A stretch of 64,000 nucleotides of DNA from Microbulbifer agarilyticus (GTDB taxonomy: Bacteria > Pseudomonadota > Gammaproteobacteria > Pseudomonadales > Cellvibrionaceae): NCBI RefSeq assembly GCF_020171345.1, contig NZ_JAIUZM010000001.1, positions 744,001 to 808,000 of the forward strand, in the 5' to 3' direction. A program made the position numbers and the translations under genes. Every line of letters starts with the position of its first letter. Within the stretch, counting starts at the first letter, position 1. Positions 9,331-18,900 of this stretch are shown one piece after another. The notes beneath the pieces were generated by a model, which worked only from the letters and a program-made list of their open reading frames with translations, ran no database searches and had not been told where the DNA came from.

Positions 9331-11112
9331 ATGGATTGGTCTGGCTGGTTTTCCCTTTTTCTTGTGTTTGCCGTATTGGCCACCCTCATCTTTACCCGCG
9401 TGCACGCGTATCTGGTGATGATGGCAGCGCTCACCCTGTTGAGTGCCAGCGGTATTCTCACCCCCATCGAGGCCCTGTCCGGATTCAGTAACAGCGGCCT
9501 GATTACCGTAGCGGCCATGTTCGTCGTCGCCACCGGCATCCACGCCTCCGGTGGTATCGATATGCTGGTGAAACACGTGCTTGGACGCCCCAAAGGCACG
9601 CGCTCTGCCATGCTGCGCGTATTTGCTCCGGTGGTGGCGCTTTCCGGCTATTTGAACAATACCCCGGTGGTTGCCACCATGATCCCGGCCCTGAATGCCT
9701 GGGCCAAGCGCATTGATATTGCGCCATCCAAGCTGATGATCCCGCTCAGTTACGGCGCTATCCTCGGCGGCACTCTCACCCTGATCGGCACCAGCACCAA
9801 TTTGGTGGTTAACGGCCAGTACCAGGCAATCACCGGCAACGAGGGCTTCTCACTGTTTTCCATCGCCGCAGTGGGGCTGCCGGCGGCGCTGGTTGGCGTG
9901 GCCTTTATGCTGATCTTTTTTCCCCGCTGGCTGCCGGATCGCCGCGAACAAACCCCTTTCGGCAACTTGCGCGAATTCACCTTGGAAGTTGCCATCGATC
10001 GCAACGGACCGCTGGTCGGCCAGACGGTGGAAGACGCGGGGCTGCGTGGATTGCGCCGGGTCTATCTGGTGGAGATTGAACGGGACAACCATGTGATTAC
10101 CCCGGTGCGCTCGGAGGAGAAACTCCGCGGCGGGGATCGCCTGGTATTTGCCGGTGATACCGAGGCCATCTCCGACCTGCTGCGTATGCGCGGCATCGTT
10201 CCCTCCGATCACGATCACGAAGAAGCCGTATTGGAGACCGGTTTCGAAGAGCGCCGATTGGTGGAAGTAGTGGTCTCACCCCACTGTGAAGTGGTCGGCA
10301 CCAGTATCCGCGACGCCCAGTTCCGCAAGCGCTACGGCGCTGCCGTGCTGGCGGTGGCCAGACAGGGAGAGCGCGTGTCCGGCAACCTGGGTAGCACCAA
10401 GTTGATGGCCGGTGACACGCTGTTGTTGGAAGCCCGCCCGGGCTTTGTCTTGCGCCAGCGCTACAGCAAAGACTTCCTGCTGATCAACGATCTGGAGGCG
10501 GAAAGCCCCCGACATGAGAAAGGCCTCACTGCCTGGCTAATCCTGATCGCCATCGTGCTGGCGGCCGGCTCAGGCCTGATCAGCATGCTGAACGCCTCCC
10601 TGCTTGGCGCCGGTGCCATGCTGATTACCCGCTGCTGTTCGGTAAACCAGGCACAGAAAAGTCTGGATTTACCGGTACTGATTACCATTGCCGCTTCCTT
10701 CGCCCTGGGCGTCGCACTGCAGAAAACTGGCGTCGCGGCGGTATTGGCGGAAGGGGTGATATCGCTCTCTTACGGACACCCCTGGCTGATGCTGATTCTG
10801 GTGTACCTGTGCGTATCCCTGCTTACGGAAATGGTGACCAATAATGCGGCGGCCATCATCATGGTGCCGATCGTGCTGCAGATTACCGCCAGCGCTGGTC
10901 TGAATCCTGAACCATTTATGTTTGCAGTGATGATGGCGGCCTCTGCGAGTTTCGCCACGCCACTGGGCTACCAGACCAACCTGATGGTATACGGCCCGGG
11001 CGGTTACCGCTTCTCCGACTACCTGAAAGTGGGTATCCCCATGAACCTGCTGGTGGGTACCGTCACCATCCTCATTCTGCTGACCAACTGGAATTTGGTT
11101 TTGGGCCAGTAA
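9331..11112 (+). CDS. SLC13/DASS-family permease with two TrkA-C (RCK_C) domains
   Basis: A 593-residue integral membrane protein. Hydrophobic helices in the first 200 residues include the NNTPVVATMIPALNAWA re-entrant motif and the LIGTSTNLVVNG signature of divalent anion:sodium symporters. Two soluble regulatory RCK_C domains follow (about 215-290 and 305-385, each ending near GDRLVFAG or GDTLLLEARPG), then a second helical half containing TNNAAAIIMVPI and TPLGYQTNLMVYGPGGY. Relatives carry dicarboxylates, sulfate or similar anions. The exact substrate is not readable. The gene is monocistronic and divergent from gcvT. Confidence 0.9.
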   Translation: MDWSGWFSLFLVFAVLATLIFTRVHAYLVMMAALTLLSASGILTPIEALSGFSNSGLITVAAMFVVATGIHASGGIDMLVKHVLGRPKGTRSAMLRVFAPVVALSGYLNNTPVVATMIPALNAWAKRIDIAPSKLMIPLSYGAILGGTLTLIGTSTNLVVNGQYQAITGNEGFSLFSIAAVGLPAALVGVAFMLIFFPRWLPDRREQTPFGNLREFTLEVAIDRNGPLVGQTVEDAGLRGLRRVYLVEIERDNHVITPVRSEEKLRGGDRLVFAGDTEAISDLLRMRGIVPSDHDHEEAVLETGFEERRLVEVVVSPHCEVVGTSIRDAQFRKRYGAAVLAVARQGERVSGNLGSTKLMAGDTLLLEARPGFVLRQRYSKDFLLINDLEAESPRHEKGLTAWLILIAIVLAAGSGLISMLNASLLGAGAMLITRCCSVNQAQKSLDLPVLITIAASFALGVALQKTGVAAVLAEGVISLSYGHPWLMLILVYLCVSLLTEMVTNNAAAIIMVPIVLQITASAGLNPEPFMFAVMMAASASFATPLGYQTNLMVYGPGGYRFSDYLKVGIPMNLLVGTVTILILLTNWNLVLGQ

Positions 11113-11250
11113 CGGACCTATCGATTCCTACATATAAATAATTCTGGCGCGGCGGCGCAGGCGGGGTTATAAAGTCGCCCCTGTTCAACCCGCTGCGCCC
11201 GGCGCCACACCGCCTTCTCCTCCCGCGCAGCCCCTGCGGAAGCCCCCTAT

Positions 11251-11952
11251 TTGAACTCTGCCTTTTCCACTGCGGAAGTACTTCCGCAGGCTTATGTCGA
11301 GCGCGACTGGCGCCGCAGCCCCGATGATGACGATCCGCTGGATCGCATTGCCAGCGCGCTGCGTGAGACCGGTTATATTGTGTTGCCGGCACCGTTGCCG
11401 CCTTCGCTACTCGGATCCATGCTGCGGCATTTCCGCTCTATCGATCGGGAGCGTTTCCAGGCGGCGGGTATTGGCCGCGAGCAGGAGCACCAGCTGAACC
11501 AGTTTGTGCGCACAGATGAGATTTTCTGGCTGGATAAGTCGAATCCGGCGGTGGCGGCGTATCTGAGCTGGGCGGAGACATTGCGGCTGGGATTGAACCG
11601 GCGCCTGTTTCTGGGCTTGTTCGATTACGAGTGCCACTACGCGCGCTACGACCGCGGCAGTTTTTACAAGAAGCACATGGATGCGTTCAAGGGCAGTACC
11701 AACCGGGTGGTGAGCACGGTGCTGTACCTGACGCCGAACTGGCAGCCGCAGGATGGCGGTGAGTTACAGATCTACGCGCCGAACTCCGATGAGGTGATCG
11801 AGAAGGTGGCACCGCGGTTCGGGCAGATGGTGATTTTCCTTTCGGAGGAATTCCCCCACGAAGTGCTCACCAGCCACCGCCCCCGCTACAGTGTTACCGG
11901 CTGGTTCCGGGTGAACAACAGTCTTGGGGAGACTATTGATCCGGCTCGCTGA
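11251..11952 (+). CDS. 2-oxoglutarate/Fe(II) dioxygenase (prolyl 4-hydroxylase/SM-20 like)
   Basis: A 233-residue double-stranded beta-helix dioxygenase. The iron ligands are His142 and Asp144 in KKHMDAF and His203 in FPHEV; the Arg near 212 in RPRYSVTGWFR should bind 2-oxoglutarate. GGELQIY precedes the second half as in the SM-20/P4H group. Such enzymes hydroxylate protein or small-molecule substrates and in bacteria (PPHD) can act on EF-Tu; the substrate here is unknown. The start is a TTG at 11251 without a strong ribosome binding site, so the first residues are uncertain; no ATG lies upstream in frame. Confidence 0.87.
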   Translation: MNSAFSTAEVLPQAYVERDWRRSPDDDDPLDRIASALRETGYIVLPAPLPPSLLGSMLRHFRSIDRERFQAAGIGREQEHQLNQFVRTDEIFWLDKSNPAVAAYLSWAETLRLGLNRRLFLGLFDYECHYARYDRGSFYKKHMDAFKGSTNRVVSTVLYLTPNWQPQDGGELQIYAPNSDEVIEKVAPRFGQMVIFLSEEFPHEVLTSHRPRYSVTGWFRVNNSLGETIDPAR

Positions 11953-12022
11953 CCTCTGAGGCACAGCCCACTGAAGTGGCGTACCTGCTGCCGAATTGTT
12001 CAAGGGGCTTGCGACAAACCGA

Positions 12023-13246
12023 TCAGAGTTTTCGCTTTTCTGATGAGTCACCGGCGTCCTTCTTCGGTGCCGATTCCTGTCCATCGGACTCGCTTCCGCT
12101 GCTGCCGCCCCCCTGAAGCTTGTCGACTTCAGATTGCACCGCCTTTTCCAGCTTTTCCTGGGGCCGCTCCCCTTCCTGCTCTCGCTGGGCCGCATCATCT
12201 ACCCGCAGGCCGTGGCGCTTGGCGCGGATGCGCCACAGGCGTTTCGCCACCTCCTGGCGATCCGGAGTTTTGTCTGCCTCATCGACAATCTCTTCACCCA
12301 GTAAGGTCTCGAGAATATCTTCCAAAGCGACCAGTCCCTCGAGGCTGCCGTACTCATCCACCACCGCGCTAATCTGCACCCGCCGTGACAGCATCTTGTG
12401 GAAAACCTGATAGATGGCCGCAGTTTCCGGCACCATCAACAAATCCCGGCGCAGGCTGCGTAACGGGGTTTCGCCTTCATCGCGCGCATAGGCCAGCAGC
12501 AGGTCCTGCTTGAGTACAAAGCCCACCACAAAATCGGCATCGTCCTGTTCATACACGGGGATACGGGAGAAGCGGCTCTTCTCTACCTGCTCGTAAGCTT
12601 CCGCCACCGTCATGTCCTGGGAAAGGGAAAACACCACGGTACGCGGCGTCATGACCTCACGCACGGTGTGATCACGCAGGGTAAAAAACAGGTTGTGCAA
12701 GATGCTGGACTCTTGTCGCTCCAGCTGCCCTTCCGCCTCACCAATTTCCGCCATTACCGCAAACTCTTCGCGGCTGAAACCAGTTAGCGTGGTGCCATGT
12801 GCCAACCCTTTAGTAAGCCATTCGGAGAGCCACACAAACGGCTTCAGCAGAATCACCAGATAGCGCAGTACGTAAGCCGTGGTGGGCGCAAGCTGACGCC
12901 AATACACAGCACCAAGGGTTTTCGGGATGATTTCAGAAAACACCAGAATCAACAGGGTGAGGATCGCCGAAGCAATACCAAGATACTGGTTGCCGAAAAC
13001 TGCAGCCGCCTGGGCACCGGCGCCCGCCGCACCCACCGTGTGCGCAACGGTATTCAAGGTAAGAATCGCCGCGAGGGGCGCGTTGATATCGTCTTTCAGC
13101 TGCCCCAGCAATTTGCCGGAGCGGTGCCCCTCTCGCTCCAGCAGGCGGATGTAAGGGCGGGTCACACTGAGAATCACCGACTCCGCAATAGAGCACAGAA
13201 AAGAGAATCCCAGCGCGACGAGCACATAAACTAACAGTAATAACAT
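12023..13246 (-). CDS. DUF21/CBS-domain membrane protein (CNNM/HlyC-CorC type)
   Basis: A 407-residue protein with an N-terminal DUF21 domain of about four helices (roughly residues 1-170, including SEIIPKTLG) and a CBS pair (roughly 195-320; MTPRTVVFSLSQ and VDEYGSLEGLVALEDILETLLGEEI). Relatives are linked to Mg2+/Co2+ efflux or resistance. The usual C-terminal CorC/HlyC domain is missing; instead there is a charged, low-complexity tail rich in Glu, Lys, Ser and Gly. It starts six bases after the rhomboid gene ends, so the two are cotranscribed. Confidence 0.9.
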   Translation of the reverse strand: MLLLLVYVLVALGFSFLCSIAESVILSVTRPYIRLLEREGHRSGKLLGQLKDDINAPLAAILTLNTVAHTVGAAGAGAQAAAVFGNQYLGIASAILTLLILVFSEIIPKTLGAVYWRQLAPTTAYVLRYLVILLKPFVWLSEWLTKGLAHGTTLTGFSREEFAVMAEIGEAEGQLERQESSILHNLFFTLRDHTVREVMTPRTVVFSLSQDMTVAEAYEQVEKSRFSRIPVYEQDDADFVVGFVLKQDLLLAYARDEGETPLRSLRRDLLMVPETAAIYQVFHKMLSRRVQISAVVDEYGSLEGLVALEDILETLLGEEIVDEADKTPDRQEVAKRLWRIRAKRHGLRVDDAAQREQEGERPQEKLEKAVQSEVDKLQGGGSSGSESDGQESAPKKDAGDSSEKRKL

Positions 13247-13252
13247 AAGCGA

Positions 13253-14305
13253 TCAGAAGGACTTTCGACTTGTATTTGATTGGGGGCTTTGTGATTGCGC
13301 GGGCGTTGCAAAATACCGCTGCGCGCCACCGCCCAGACAAAACAGTATCCCAAGCAAAAGCCCCGCGGCAAATCCCCCCGCATGTGCGGCATTGGCAATG
13401 CCACCGGGGATAAAATAATCCACCAGCCCCGTCATGCACACCAGCAACCACACCACAGCGAGCCAGATGAGCGCCGCGGGCACATCACGCCACTGGGGCT
13501 GCCAGCGCTGGATCACCAGCGCCGCACCGATCAGGGCATAAACCACCCCGGACATACCACCAAATAAATTACCAGGCGACCAGGCATATTGAGCAATATT
13601 GGCCAGCGGGGCACTGATCAGCACCAGCAATGCAAACCACAGTGATCCCGCACGCGCCTCCAGCGAACGTCCGACAATCCAGATACCCAGACTGTTAAAT
13701 AGGGCATGTGGAATCGAGAAGTGCACCATCGCCGGCGTCCACAGCCGCCAGAATTCACCCTGGGACAACTGCTGGCTCAATATTGAACCGGGCAAATCAA
13801 AGTCGCCCTGCTGTTCCGGATAAATCACCAAAGGCTCGGCCCAGCCCTGGCGCAGTAAAAACCAACCGATAAAACACAGAGCGATCAGCAGCAGGGATAC
13901 CGGTGTCTGCTGCAGCGGCCACTGCGGGATCGCCGATACTGGTTCGGCGCTTTCGGCTCGCTCCGTTTTTTCCGCGCGGGCCTCGGCGACAGGTTGCGCG
14001 GCCGCGCCATCGACGTCGCCACTACCATTTACTTTATCGGTTTCACCCTGCGCTTCAGAAGAATCGTGGACCTGCACCTCAATCCGAGCCAAGTCCACAC
14101 TACCTTCCTGCCAGCGAATAAATAAATCACGCAATGGCTCCACCAACTGTGGCACCAGACTGGCGACCACCTGCGCATTGTTTTCTTCACTGATGCGCAC
14201 GGGTAACTCGTGGCGGCGAATAAATTCCGCGAGCGGAGAAAGATCTCTACCAAGAGGGAACTCGCAGATGGTAATCCACTGATTCAAACGGCAATCCTTA
14301 TTCAA
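13253..14305 (-). CDS. Rhomboid-family intramembrane serine protease
   Basis: A 350-residue protein with a cytosolic N-terminal domain, an Ala/Glu-rich linker and about six helices. The catalytic dyad is Ser252 in FGGMSGVV and His308 in NAAHAGGFAAG; HFSIPHALFNSLG supplies the conserved His/Asn oxyanion motif. The N-terminal region (CEFPLGRDLSPLAEFIRRH) resembles the cytosolic domain found in GlpG-type rhomboids. The start is a TTG at 14305 with AGG just upstream and is uncertain. The native substrate is unknown. It forms a two-gene unit with the DUF21/CBS gene, which suggests a shared membrane quality-control or transport role (inference). Confidence 0.92.
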   Translation of the reverse strand: MNKDCRLNQWITICEFPLGRDLSPLAEFIRRHELPVRISEENNAQVVASLVPQLVEPLRDLFIRWQEGSVDLARIEVQVHDSSEAQGETDKVNGSGDVDGAAAQPVAEARAEKTERAESAEPVSAIPQWPLQQTPVSLLLIALCFIGWFLLRQGWAEPLVIYPEQQGDFDLPGSILSQQLSQGEFWRLWTPAMVHFSIPHALFNSLGIWIVGRSLEARAGSLWFALLVLISAPLANIAQYAWSPGNLFGGMSGVVYALIGAALVIQRWQPQWRDVPAALIWLAVVWLLVCMTGLVDYFIPGGIANAAHAGGFAAGLLLGILFCLGGGAQRYFATPAQSQSPQSNTSRKSF

Positions 14306-14326
14306 TCAACCTGCATTATGGTCCAA

Positions 14327-14359
14327 TAAAAAACGCGGCTCATTTGCCGCGTTTCGTTA
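14327..14359 (-). terminator. Rho-independent terminator after ubiI
   Basis: Read on the minus strand, an AACGCGGC/GCCGCGTT stem with a six-base loop is followed by a T-run. It lies just past the ubiI stop and just before the rhomboid gene, so it separates the two transcripts. Confidence 0.85.
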
Positions 14360-14385
14360 TTTTTCCCCGTGCTTTTGTGCACATC

Positions 14386-15621
14386 TCAAACCGACATTGC
14401 GCGCATAATAATACGCTTTTTCAGCATCGGACTGGCATCGACCATGCTGAGCCCGGTATTGCGCAGCCAGCGCCAGTGCAGATCGCCCGCACCAAACAAC
14501 GATTTAAATGCACTCATGGCTTTGAGGGTCGATGCATTTTCACCGCGACGGCGACGCTGGTAACGCGACAGTACCGACGCATGTGCGGGAGAAATCCCCC
14601 GCTTCAGGGCGCGCTCGACTTCTTCCGTCAGCACCTGTGCATCCATCAGCCCGAGGTTGGCACCCTGCCCCGCCAGCGGATGAATGCTGTGTGCGGCATC
14701 GCCAATCAACGCAGCACCTGGACCGAAATAGGACTCGGCGTGGCGCGCGCGCAGTGCAAAAGAAAAGCGCTCACTCACCGACTCAATAGTACCGAGACGA
14801 CTTTCAATGGCTTTCTCGAGATTTAACGCAAACGCTTTGTCATCCAGCATCACCAGCTCGCGCGCGAGATCATCGTCCGCGGACCAGACCACCGCGCAAT
14901 GCTTATCGTCGCCCAAGCCCGCAAGCGGCAACATTGCCACCGGACCGGTATCCAGGAATCGTTGCCAGGCAGTGTGTTGGTGAGACTGTTCACAGCGCGC
15001 GACACAGACCAGTGCGGTCTGACGATAATCGACATCGCGCGTGCGGATACGCAACAGGTCACGCACGCGCGAACGTGCACCGTCGGCGCCAACCAACAAG
15101 CGCGTGGTGTACACCGGGGCCTGCTCATCCAGGCCGTCGATCATTTCGCGATTGGGGCTGCGCGCCTGTAAGTGCCACAAACCGCAATCCCGCCACCAGC
15201 TTTCCAATTTAAAGCCGGTTTCCATGCTCACATTGGGTAACTCTTCTATACGCGCGCGCAACGCCGCCAGGATTACATTGTTTTCCACAATGTGTCCGAG
15301 GTTGGGCAACTTCACATCCCGGCAATCGAAATAGACCGAGCCGGTACCCTCTGCATCCCACACCCGCATCTGGGTGTAAGGGCATTCGCGCTCGCCTTCG
15401 ATCCGTTGCCAGGCACCGGTCTCTTCCAGGAGTTTGCGGGAAGCCTCGGTCAATGCCACTACCCGTGCATCGTAGGCATCCGGGCGTACCGGCTGCTCCA
15501 CGGTTGACGCCTCCAACAGCGAAATGCGCAATTGCGGGCAGCGCACAGCCAGCAGAGCCGCCTGCGCCATCCCCACCATACCGCCACCAACGATGGTCAC
15601 GTCCATTCGCTGTCTGTTCAT
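14386..15621 (-). CDS. ubiI: FAD-dependent 2-octaprenylphenol hydroxylase (UbiI/VisC type)
   Basis: A 411-residue flavoprotein monooxygenase of the UbiH/UbiF/COQ6 family that hydroxylates the ubiquinone ring precursor (C5 in UbiI). The Rossmann FAD motif is VTIVGGGMVGMAQA, the second FAD motif is LLVGADGARSRVR, and the third is LIGDAAHSIHPLAGQGANLGLMDA. LGHIVENNVI is a UbiI-like signature. I chose ATG 15621 with GGAGA upstream over a TTG seven codons earlier. It is the last gene of the ygfB-pepP-ubiH-ubiI operon, the same order as in E. coli. Confidence 0.92.
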   Translation of the reverse strand: MNRQRMDVTIVGGGMVGMAQAALLAVRCPQLRISLLEASTVEQPVRPDAYDARVVALTEASRKLLEETGAWQRIEGERECPYTQMRVWDAEGTGSVYFDCRDVKLPNLGHIVENNVILAALRARIEELPNVSMETGFKLESWWRDCGLWHLQARSPNREMIDGLDEQAPVYTTRLLVGADGARSRVRDLLRIRTRDVDYRQTALVCVARCEQSHQHTAWQRFLDTGPVAMLPLAGLGDDKHCAVVWSADDDLARELVMLDDKAFALNLEKAIESRLGTIESVSERFSFALRARHAESYFGPGAALIGDAAHSIHPLAGQGANLGLMDAQVLTEEVERALKRGISPAHASVLSRYQRRRRGENASTLKAMSAFKSLFGAGDLHWRWLRNTGLSMVDASPMLKKRIIMRAMSV

Positions 15622-15714
15622 AGGCAGTGTGTCTCCGGGCAAGATATTGTGAGAGGAGTGGGCGATCCGATACGTTACTGGACCGCCGTAGAAATCCGAA
15701 CTGTTATAGTGTGC

Positions 15715-16965
15715 TTATCGTGCAATCCCAGCCGCTTGCCGGGCAAAAGCAGCCCGAGCGGTCGGAGCCAGGGCCAGTCCCAGTAAGCCCAGCTGGCGCA
15801 AACCGCTGACCAACAGGTTACGGGATGCAAATAGTGACGGGACCTTGTCGCTGAAACCGATGGTGAGCATCTGATCCTGTTGGCGCTCACGCCAAAAATT
15901 CTGCATTAATTCTAGCTCGCCAGGGCCACTTTGCGCGAAGTTCGCGCCTTTTGCCGCCATTTCCCGCCCAATAATTCGCGCCAGGGTTTCACAGTCGCGC
16001 AGGGTGAGATTGAACCCCTGCCCCGCAACCGGGTGCAGAAAGTGCGCGCTATTGCCCACCAGTGCCACCCCACGGCGCACCTGTTCACGCGCCAGCGACA
16101 GGGTCAGCGGATAACTGTGCACCTTGCCCGCACGCACGATACGCCCCGCACGCCAGCCAAAACTATCCTGCAGACGCTGTAAGAACTGCGGTTCAGGCAG
16201 GCCTGCGAGCTCCTGCTCACTGCCGTGTCCACACGTCCACACCAACGCTGCGCGATGCATACCGTCGCGCTTGGGCAGCGGCAGCAAAGCCATGGGACCG
16301 CGGTCGGTGAAGCGCTCATAGGCCACCCCGTTATGATCACGCTGCAACCCCACGGTAGTAACCAGCGCATGCTGCTGGTAATCGACCTTCTCAGTCGCAA
16401 CACCCAGCTGGCGGCACAACGCGGAATCCGCTCCGTCGGCCACCACCAGCAGGCGGGCATCCAGGTAGGTCACCTGCGTTTCACATTGCACCTCAAGGTG
16501 GGCCCCCTGTGGATGCATCTCCACCTTGGCAACATCGGCCGGTGCCCACACATCAACCCGGGACCTCGCCAGGGCGCGATACAGCATCGGCCCCAGGGCC
16601 GCGTTTTCTATTACCGCACCGAGCATGCCATCAAAGCTTGCACCTGCCTCCCGCTGTGCCTGCAAGCTGGCACCCAGGCTGTGCCCGCGGTCAGATACCT
16701 GAACCCGGCGGATCGGCGCGGCGTATTTCTGCAATTCAGACCACAGCCCCAGCTCGTCAAAAATCCGCAGGCTACCGGCGGCAATGGCGGTGGCGCGGGT
16801 ATCGAAGCTGGGCAGCTTGAGCTCGCCCGCTTCGATAGCGATCGTTTGGCGTTCGAGCAAGGTCACGTTGAGTTCCGGGCAATGATGCGCCAGCAGTAGT
16901 GCCAAACTGGCCCCGGCCATGCCACCACCGACAATGGCAACGTCGGTCATTTGCTTGTCGGTCAT
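15715..16965 (-). CDS. ubiH: 2-octaprenyl-6-methoxyphenyl hydroxylase
   Basis: A 416-residue FAD monooxygenase for the C1 hydroxylation in ubiquinone biosynthesis. Motifs are VAIVGGGMAGASLALLLA (FAD), LPSFDTRATAIAAGS and RRVQVSDRGH (both typical of UbiH), LLVVADGADSALCRQLG, and LVGNSAHFLHPVAGQGFNLTLRD. It shares four bases with the pepP stop codon (ATGA overlap), so translation is coupled. It is 28% or so similar in design to the next gene, ubiI, by eye only; the two are paralogues of one family acting on different ring positions. Confidence 0.94.
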   Translation of the reverse strand: MTDKQMTDVAIVGGGMAGASLALLLAHHCPELNVTLLERQTIAIEAGELKLPSFDTRATAIAAGSLRIFDELGLWSELQKYAAPIRRVQVSDRGHSLGASLQAQREAGASFDGMLGAVIENAALGPMLYRALARSRVDVWAPADVAKVEMHPQGAHLEVQCETQVTYLDARLLVVADGADSALCRQLGVATEKVDYQQHALVTTVGLQRDHNGVAYERFTDRGPMALLPLPKRDGMHRAALVWTCGHGSEQELAGLPEPQFLQRLQDSFGWRAGRIVRAGKVHSYPLTLSLAREQVRRGVALVGNSAHFLHPVAGQGFNLTLRDCETLARIIGREMAAKGANFAQSGPGELELMQNFWRERQQDQMLTIGFSDKVPSLFASRNLLVSGLRQLGLLGLALAPTARAAFARQAAGIAR

Positions 16966-18296
16966 AGCAGGGGCTCCTGAGTCAACTCGCCGGCACTCAT
17001 CAGGTGTTCGATATCGGCAATGGATTTGGGGGCATTCGCAGACAAAATTTTGCAGCCCTCTTTCGTCAGCGCGACGTCGTCTTCAATGCGAACCCCAATG
17101 CCGCGGAACTTTTCCGCCACCGACGTTTCGTCCGCACCGATGTAAATACCGGGTTCCACCGTCATCGCCATCCCGACTTCCAATTGCCGCCACTGTCCGT
17201 GCACCTTGTAGTCACCCACATCGTGCACGTCCATCCCCAGCCAGTGGCCGACCCTATGCATATAAAATTTCCGGTAGGCACCGGACTCAATCAGCCCGTC
17301 AATGTCGCCCTGCAACAGCCCCAGGTCTTTTAGTCCCTGCACAATAACTTCAACGCTGGCGAGGTGCGGTTGATCCCAATCATGTCCCGGGCGGATTTCT
17401 TCAATCGCCGCCTCCTGGCTGGCGAGCACAATCTCATACACCGCTTTTTGCGCACCACTGAAACGGCCACTGACCGGAATGGTGCGGGTAATATCGGCGG
17501 CATAGCCGCGATACTCGCAGCCCGCATCGATCAATACCAGGTCGTCTTTTTTCAGCTGCGCGTTATTGGCGATGTAATGCATGACCAGGGCATTGCGACC
17601 GCAGCCCACAATACTCGGATAGGCCGGTTCCCGCGCGCCCTCGGTGGCAAAGGTATGCAGTAATTCGGCTTCCAGCTGGTACTCGTAGATTCCGGGGCGG
17701 CAGACCTGCATCGCACGGCGATGCCCTGCGGCGCTGATCTCGGCCGCGCGCGCCATCAGGCGAATTTCCGCAGCGCTCTTGAACAGGCGTAAATCGTGCA
17801 GTAGTGGGTCAAGGCTCACCATCTGCGGCGCGCCGCTACTGCCGGGCGCCTCATCGATTCCCTGCAGATAAGTCTGTAAGCGCCGGTCCAGCTGTGGATA
17901 ACGCCCCATGGTGTAACAGATAAACGCCCGCCCCTCGAGCAGGCCGGGAAGAATATCGTCGAGATCACCGATCGGGAATGCGTCGCACAGGCCACAGTGC
18001 TCCGCCGCCTGCTCCGGCCCAAGACGCGGGCCATCCCACATTTCCTTGTCCACATCGCGTTCGCGACAGAACAGCACAGACTCACCCTGCGCACGCCCCG
18101 GCACCAGAACCAGCAGGGATTCCGGCTCGCTGAAACCACTCAGGTAGAGAAAATCACTGTCCTGACGAAATGGGAAATAGGTATCGCGGGAGCGCAGCTG
18201 TTCCCGCGCGGCAGGAATAATGGCGACACTGTTTTCCGGCAGCGCATCCACCAAACGCTGGCGGCGGCGGGCGTATTCGGCTTTTGAGATATTCAT
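16962..18296 (-). CDS. pepP: Xaa-Pro aminopeptidase
   Basis: A 444-residue M24 metallopeptidase of the PepP type that cleaves N-terminal residues before proline. The N-terminal creatinase-like domain contains NSVAIIPAAREQLRSRDTYF and FRQDSDFLYLSGF. The pita-bread domain carries the metal ligands: Asp in LIDAGCEYRGYAADITRTIPVSG, His in MHRVGHWLGMDVHDVG, Glu in TVEPGIYI and Glu near GVRIEDDVALT. It lies 22 bases after ygfB and overlaps ubiH by four bases. The link to ubiquinone genes is conserved across gammaproteobacteria but its reason is not known. Confidence 0.96.
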   Translation of the reverse strand: MNISKAEYARRRQRLVDALPENSVAIIPAAREQLRSRDTYFPFRQDSDFLYLSGFSEPESLLVLVPGRAQGESVLFCRERDVDKEMWDGPRLGPEQAAEHCGLCDAFPIGDLDDILPGLLEGRAFICYTMGRYPQLDRRLQTYLQGIDEAPGSSGAPQMVSLDPLLHDLRLFKSAAEIRLMARAAEISAAGHRRAMQVCRPGIYEYQLEAELLHTFATEGAREPAYPSIVGCGRNALVMHYIANNAQLKKDDLVLIDAGCEYRGYAADITRTIPVSGRFSGAQKAVYEIVLASQEAAIEEIRPGHDWDQPHLASVEVIVQGLKDLGLLQGDIDGLIESGAYRKFYMHRVGHWLGMDVHDVGDYKVHGQWRQLEVGMAMTVEPGIYIGADETSVAEKFRGIGVRIEDDVALTKEGCKILSANAPKSIADIEHLMSAGELTQEPLL

Positions 18297-18318
18297 TGAC
18301 GATGCAATAAGTCAGACA

Positions 18319-18900
18319 TCAGTGCAGGGTTGGGCCGGCAGGCTTGTTCGCCGCCGCTGCGGGATCATCCCCCGCTGCATTATTACATTCCACAAAAATA
18401 TTCAGCGCAGCCATACGTACATACTCCTGCACTTCGAACAGCTGACGTTCCTGCTCCGTATCATTTTCCATCCCTTCGGCATCCAGCTGAGCAATTTCCG
18501 CCATATCTTTCAATGCCTCACTGCTGGTAGGTAAGAGCTTTTCGCTGTACTTGCCCACACCAAAGCCATGCAGAAAACCTTCACACCAAAGACACAGGGT
18601 TTGGCCTCGCTCCGCCAGCTCGTCGCTGTCACTGAGCAGTGGCTCAAACGAAAAATCCTTTTCGGAAAAATCGTCGAGACTTTTCTTCGCCAAGGCCTGT
18701 ACGTCACTCTTCAGGTCTGCAGGTACCGCTTCCAGGTCAAGAAATTCACCGGCTTCTTTCTGCCAGCGCGCCGCATCGGGGCGCGCCCCGGCGGCGAGCA
18801 ACCCACAGATAAACCCGTGTAGCTCGCTCGGGCCTACCTTGCCTCCCGCCGCGACAATCTGATTGGCCAGGTCATCAAACGACAACTTTTTTGCGGACAT
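18319..18900 (-). CDS. ygfB: UPF0149 family protein (YgfB)
   Basis: A 193-residue protein of the UPF0149/YgfB-YecA family. It has FDDLANQIVAAGGKVGPSELHGFICGLLAAGARPD at the start and LCLWCEGFLHGFGVG in the middle, both highly typical. In Pseudomonas, YgfB is reported to repress the AlpA autolysis pathway; whether this applies here is unknown. I chose ATG 18900 (MSAKKLSFDD) because the 31 upstream in-frame residues are basic and unlike the family. It is the first gene of the ubiquinone operon and divergent from the ZapB-like gene. Confidence 0.93.
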   Translation of the reverse strand: MSAKKLSFDDLANQIVAAGGKVGPSELHGFICGLLAAGARPDAARWQKEAGEFLDLEAVPADLKSDVQALAKKSLDDFSEKDFSFEPLLSDSDELAERGQTLCLWCEGFLHGFGVGKYSEKLLPTSSEALKDMAEIAQLDAEGMENDTEQERQLFEVQEYVRMAALNIFVECNNAAGDDPAAAANKPAGPTLH

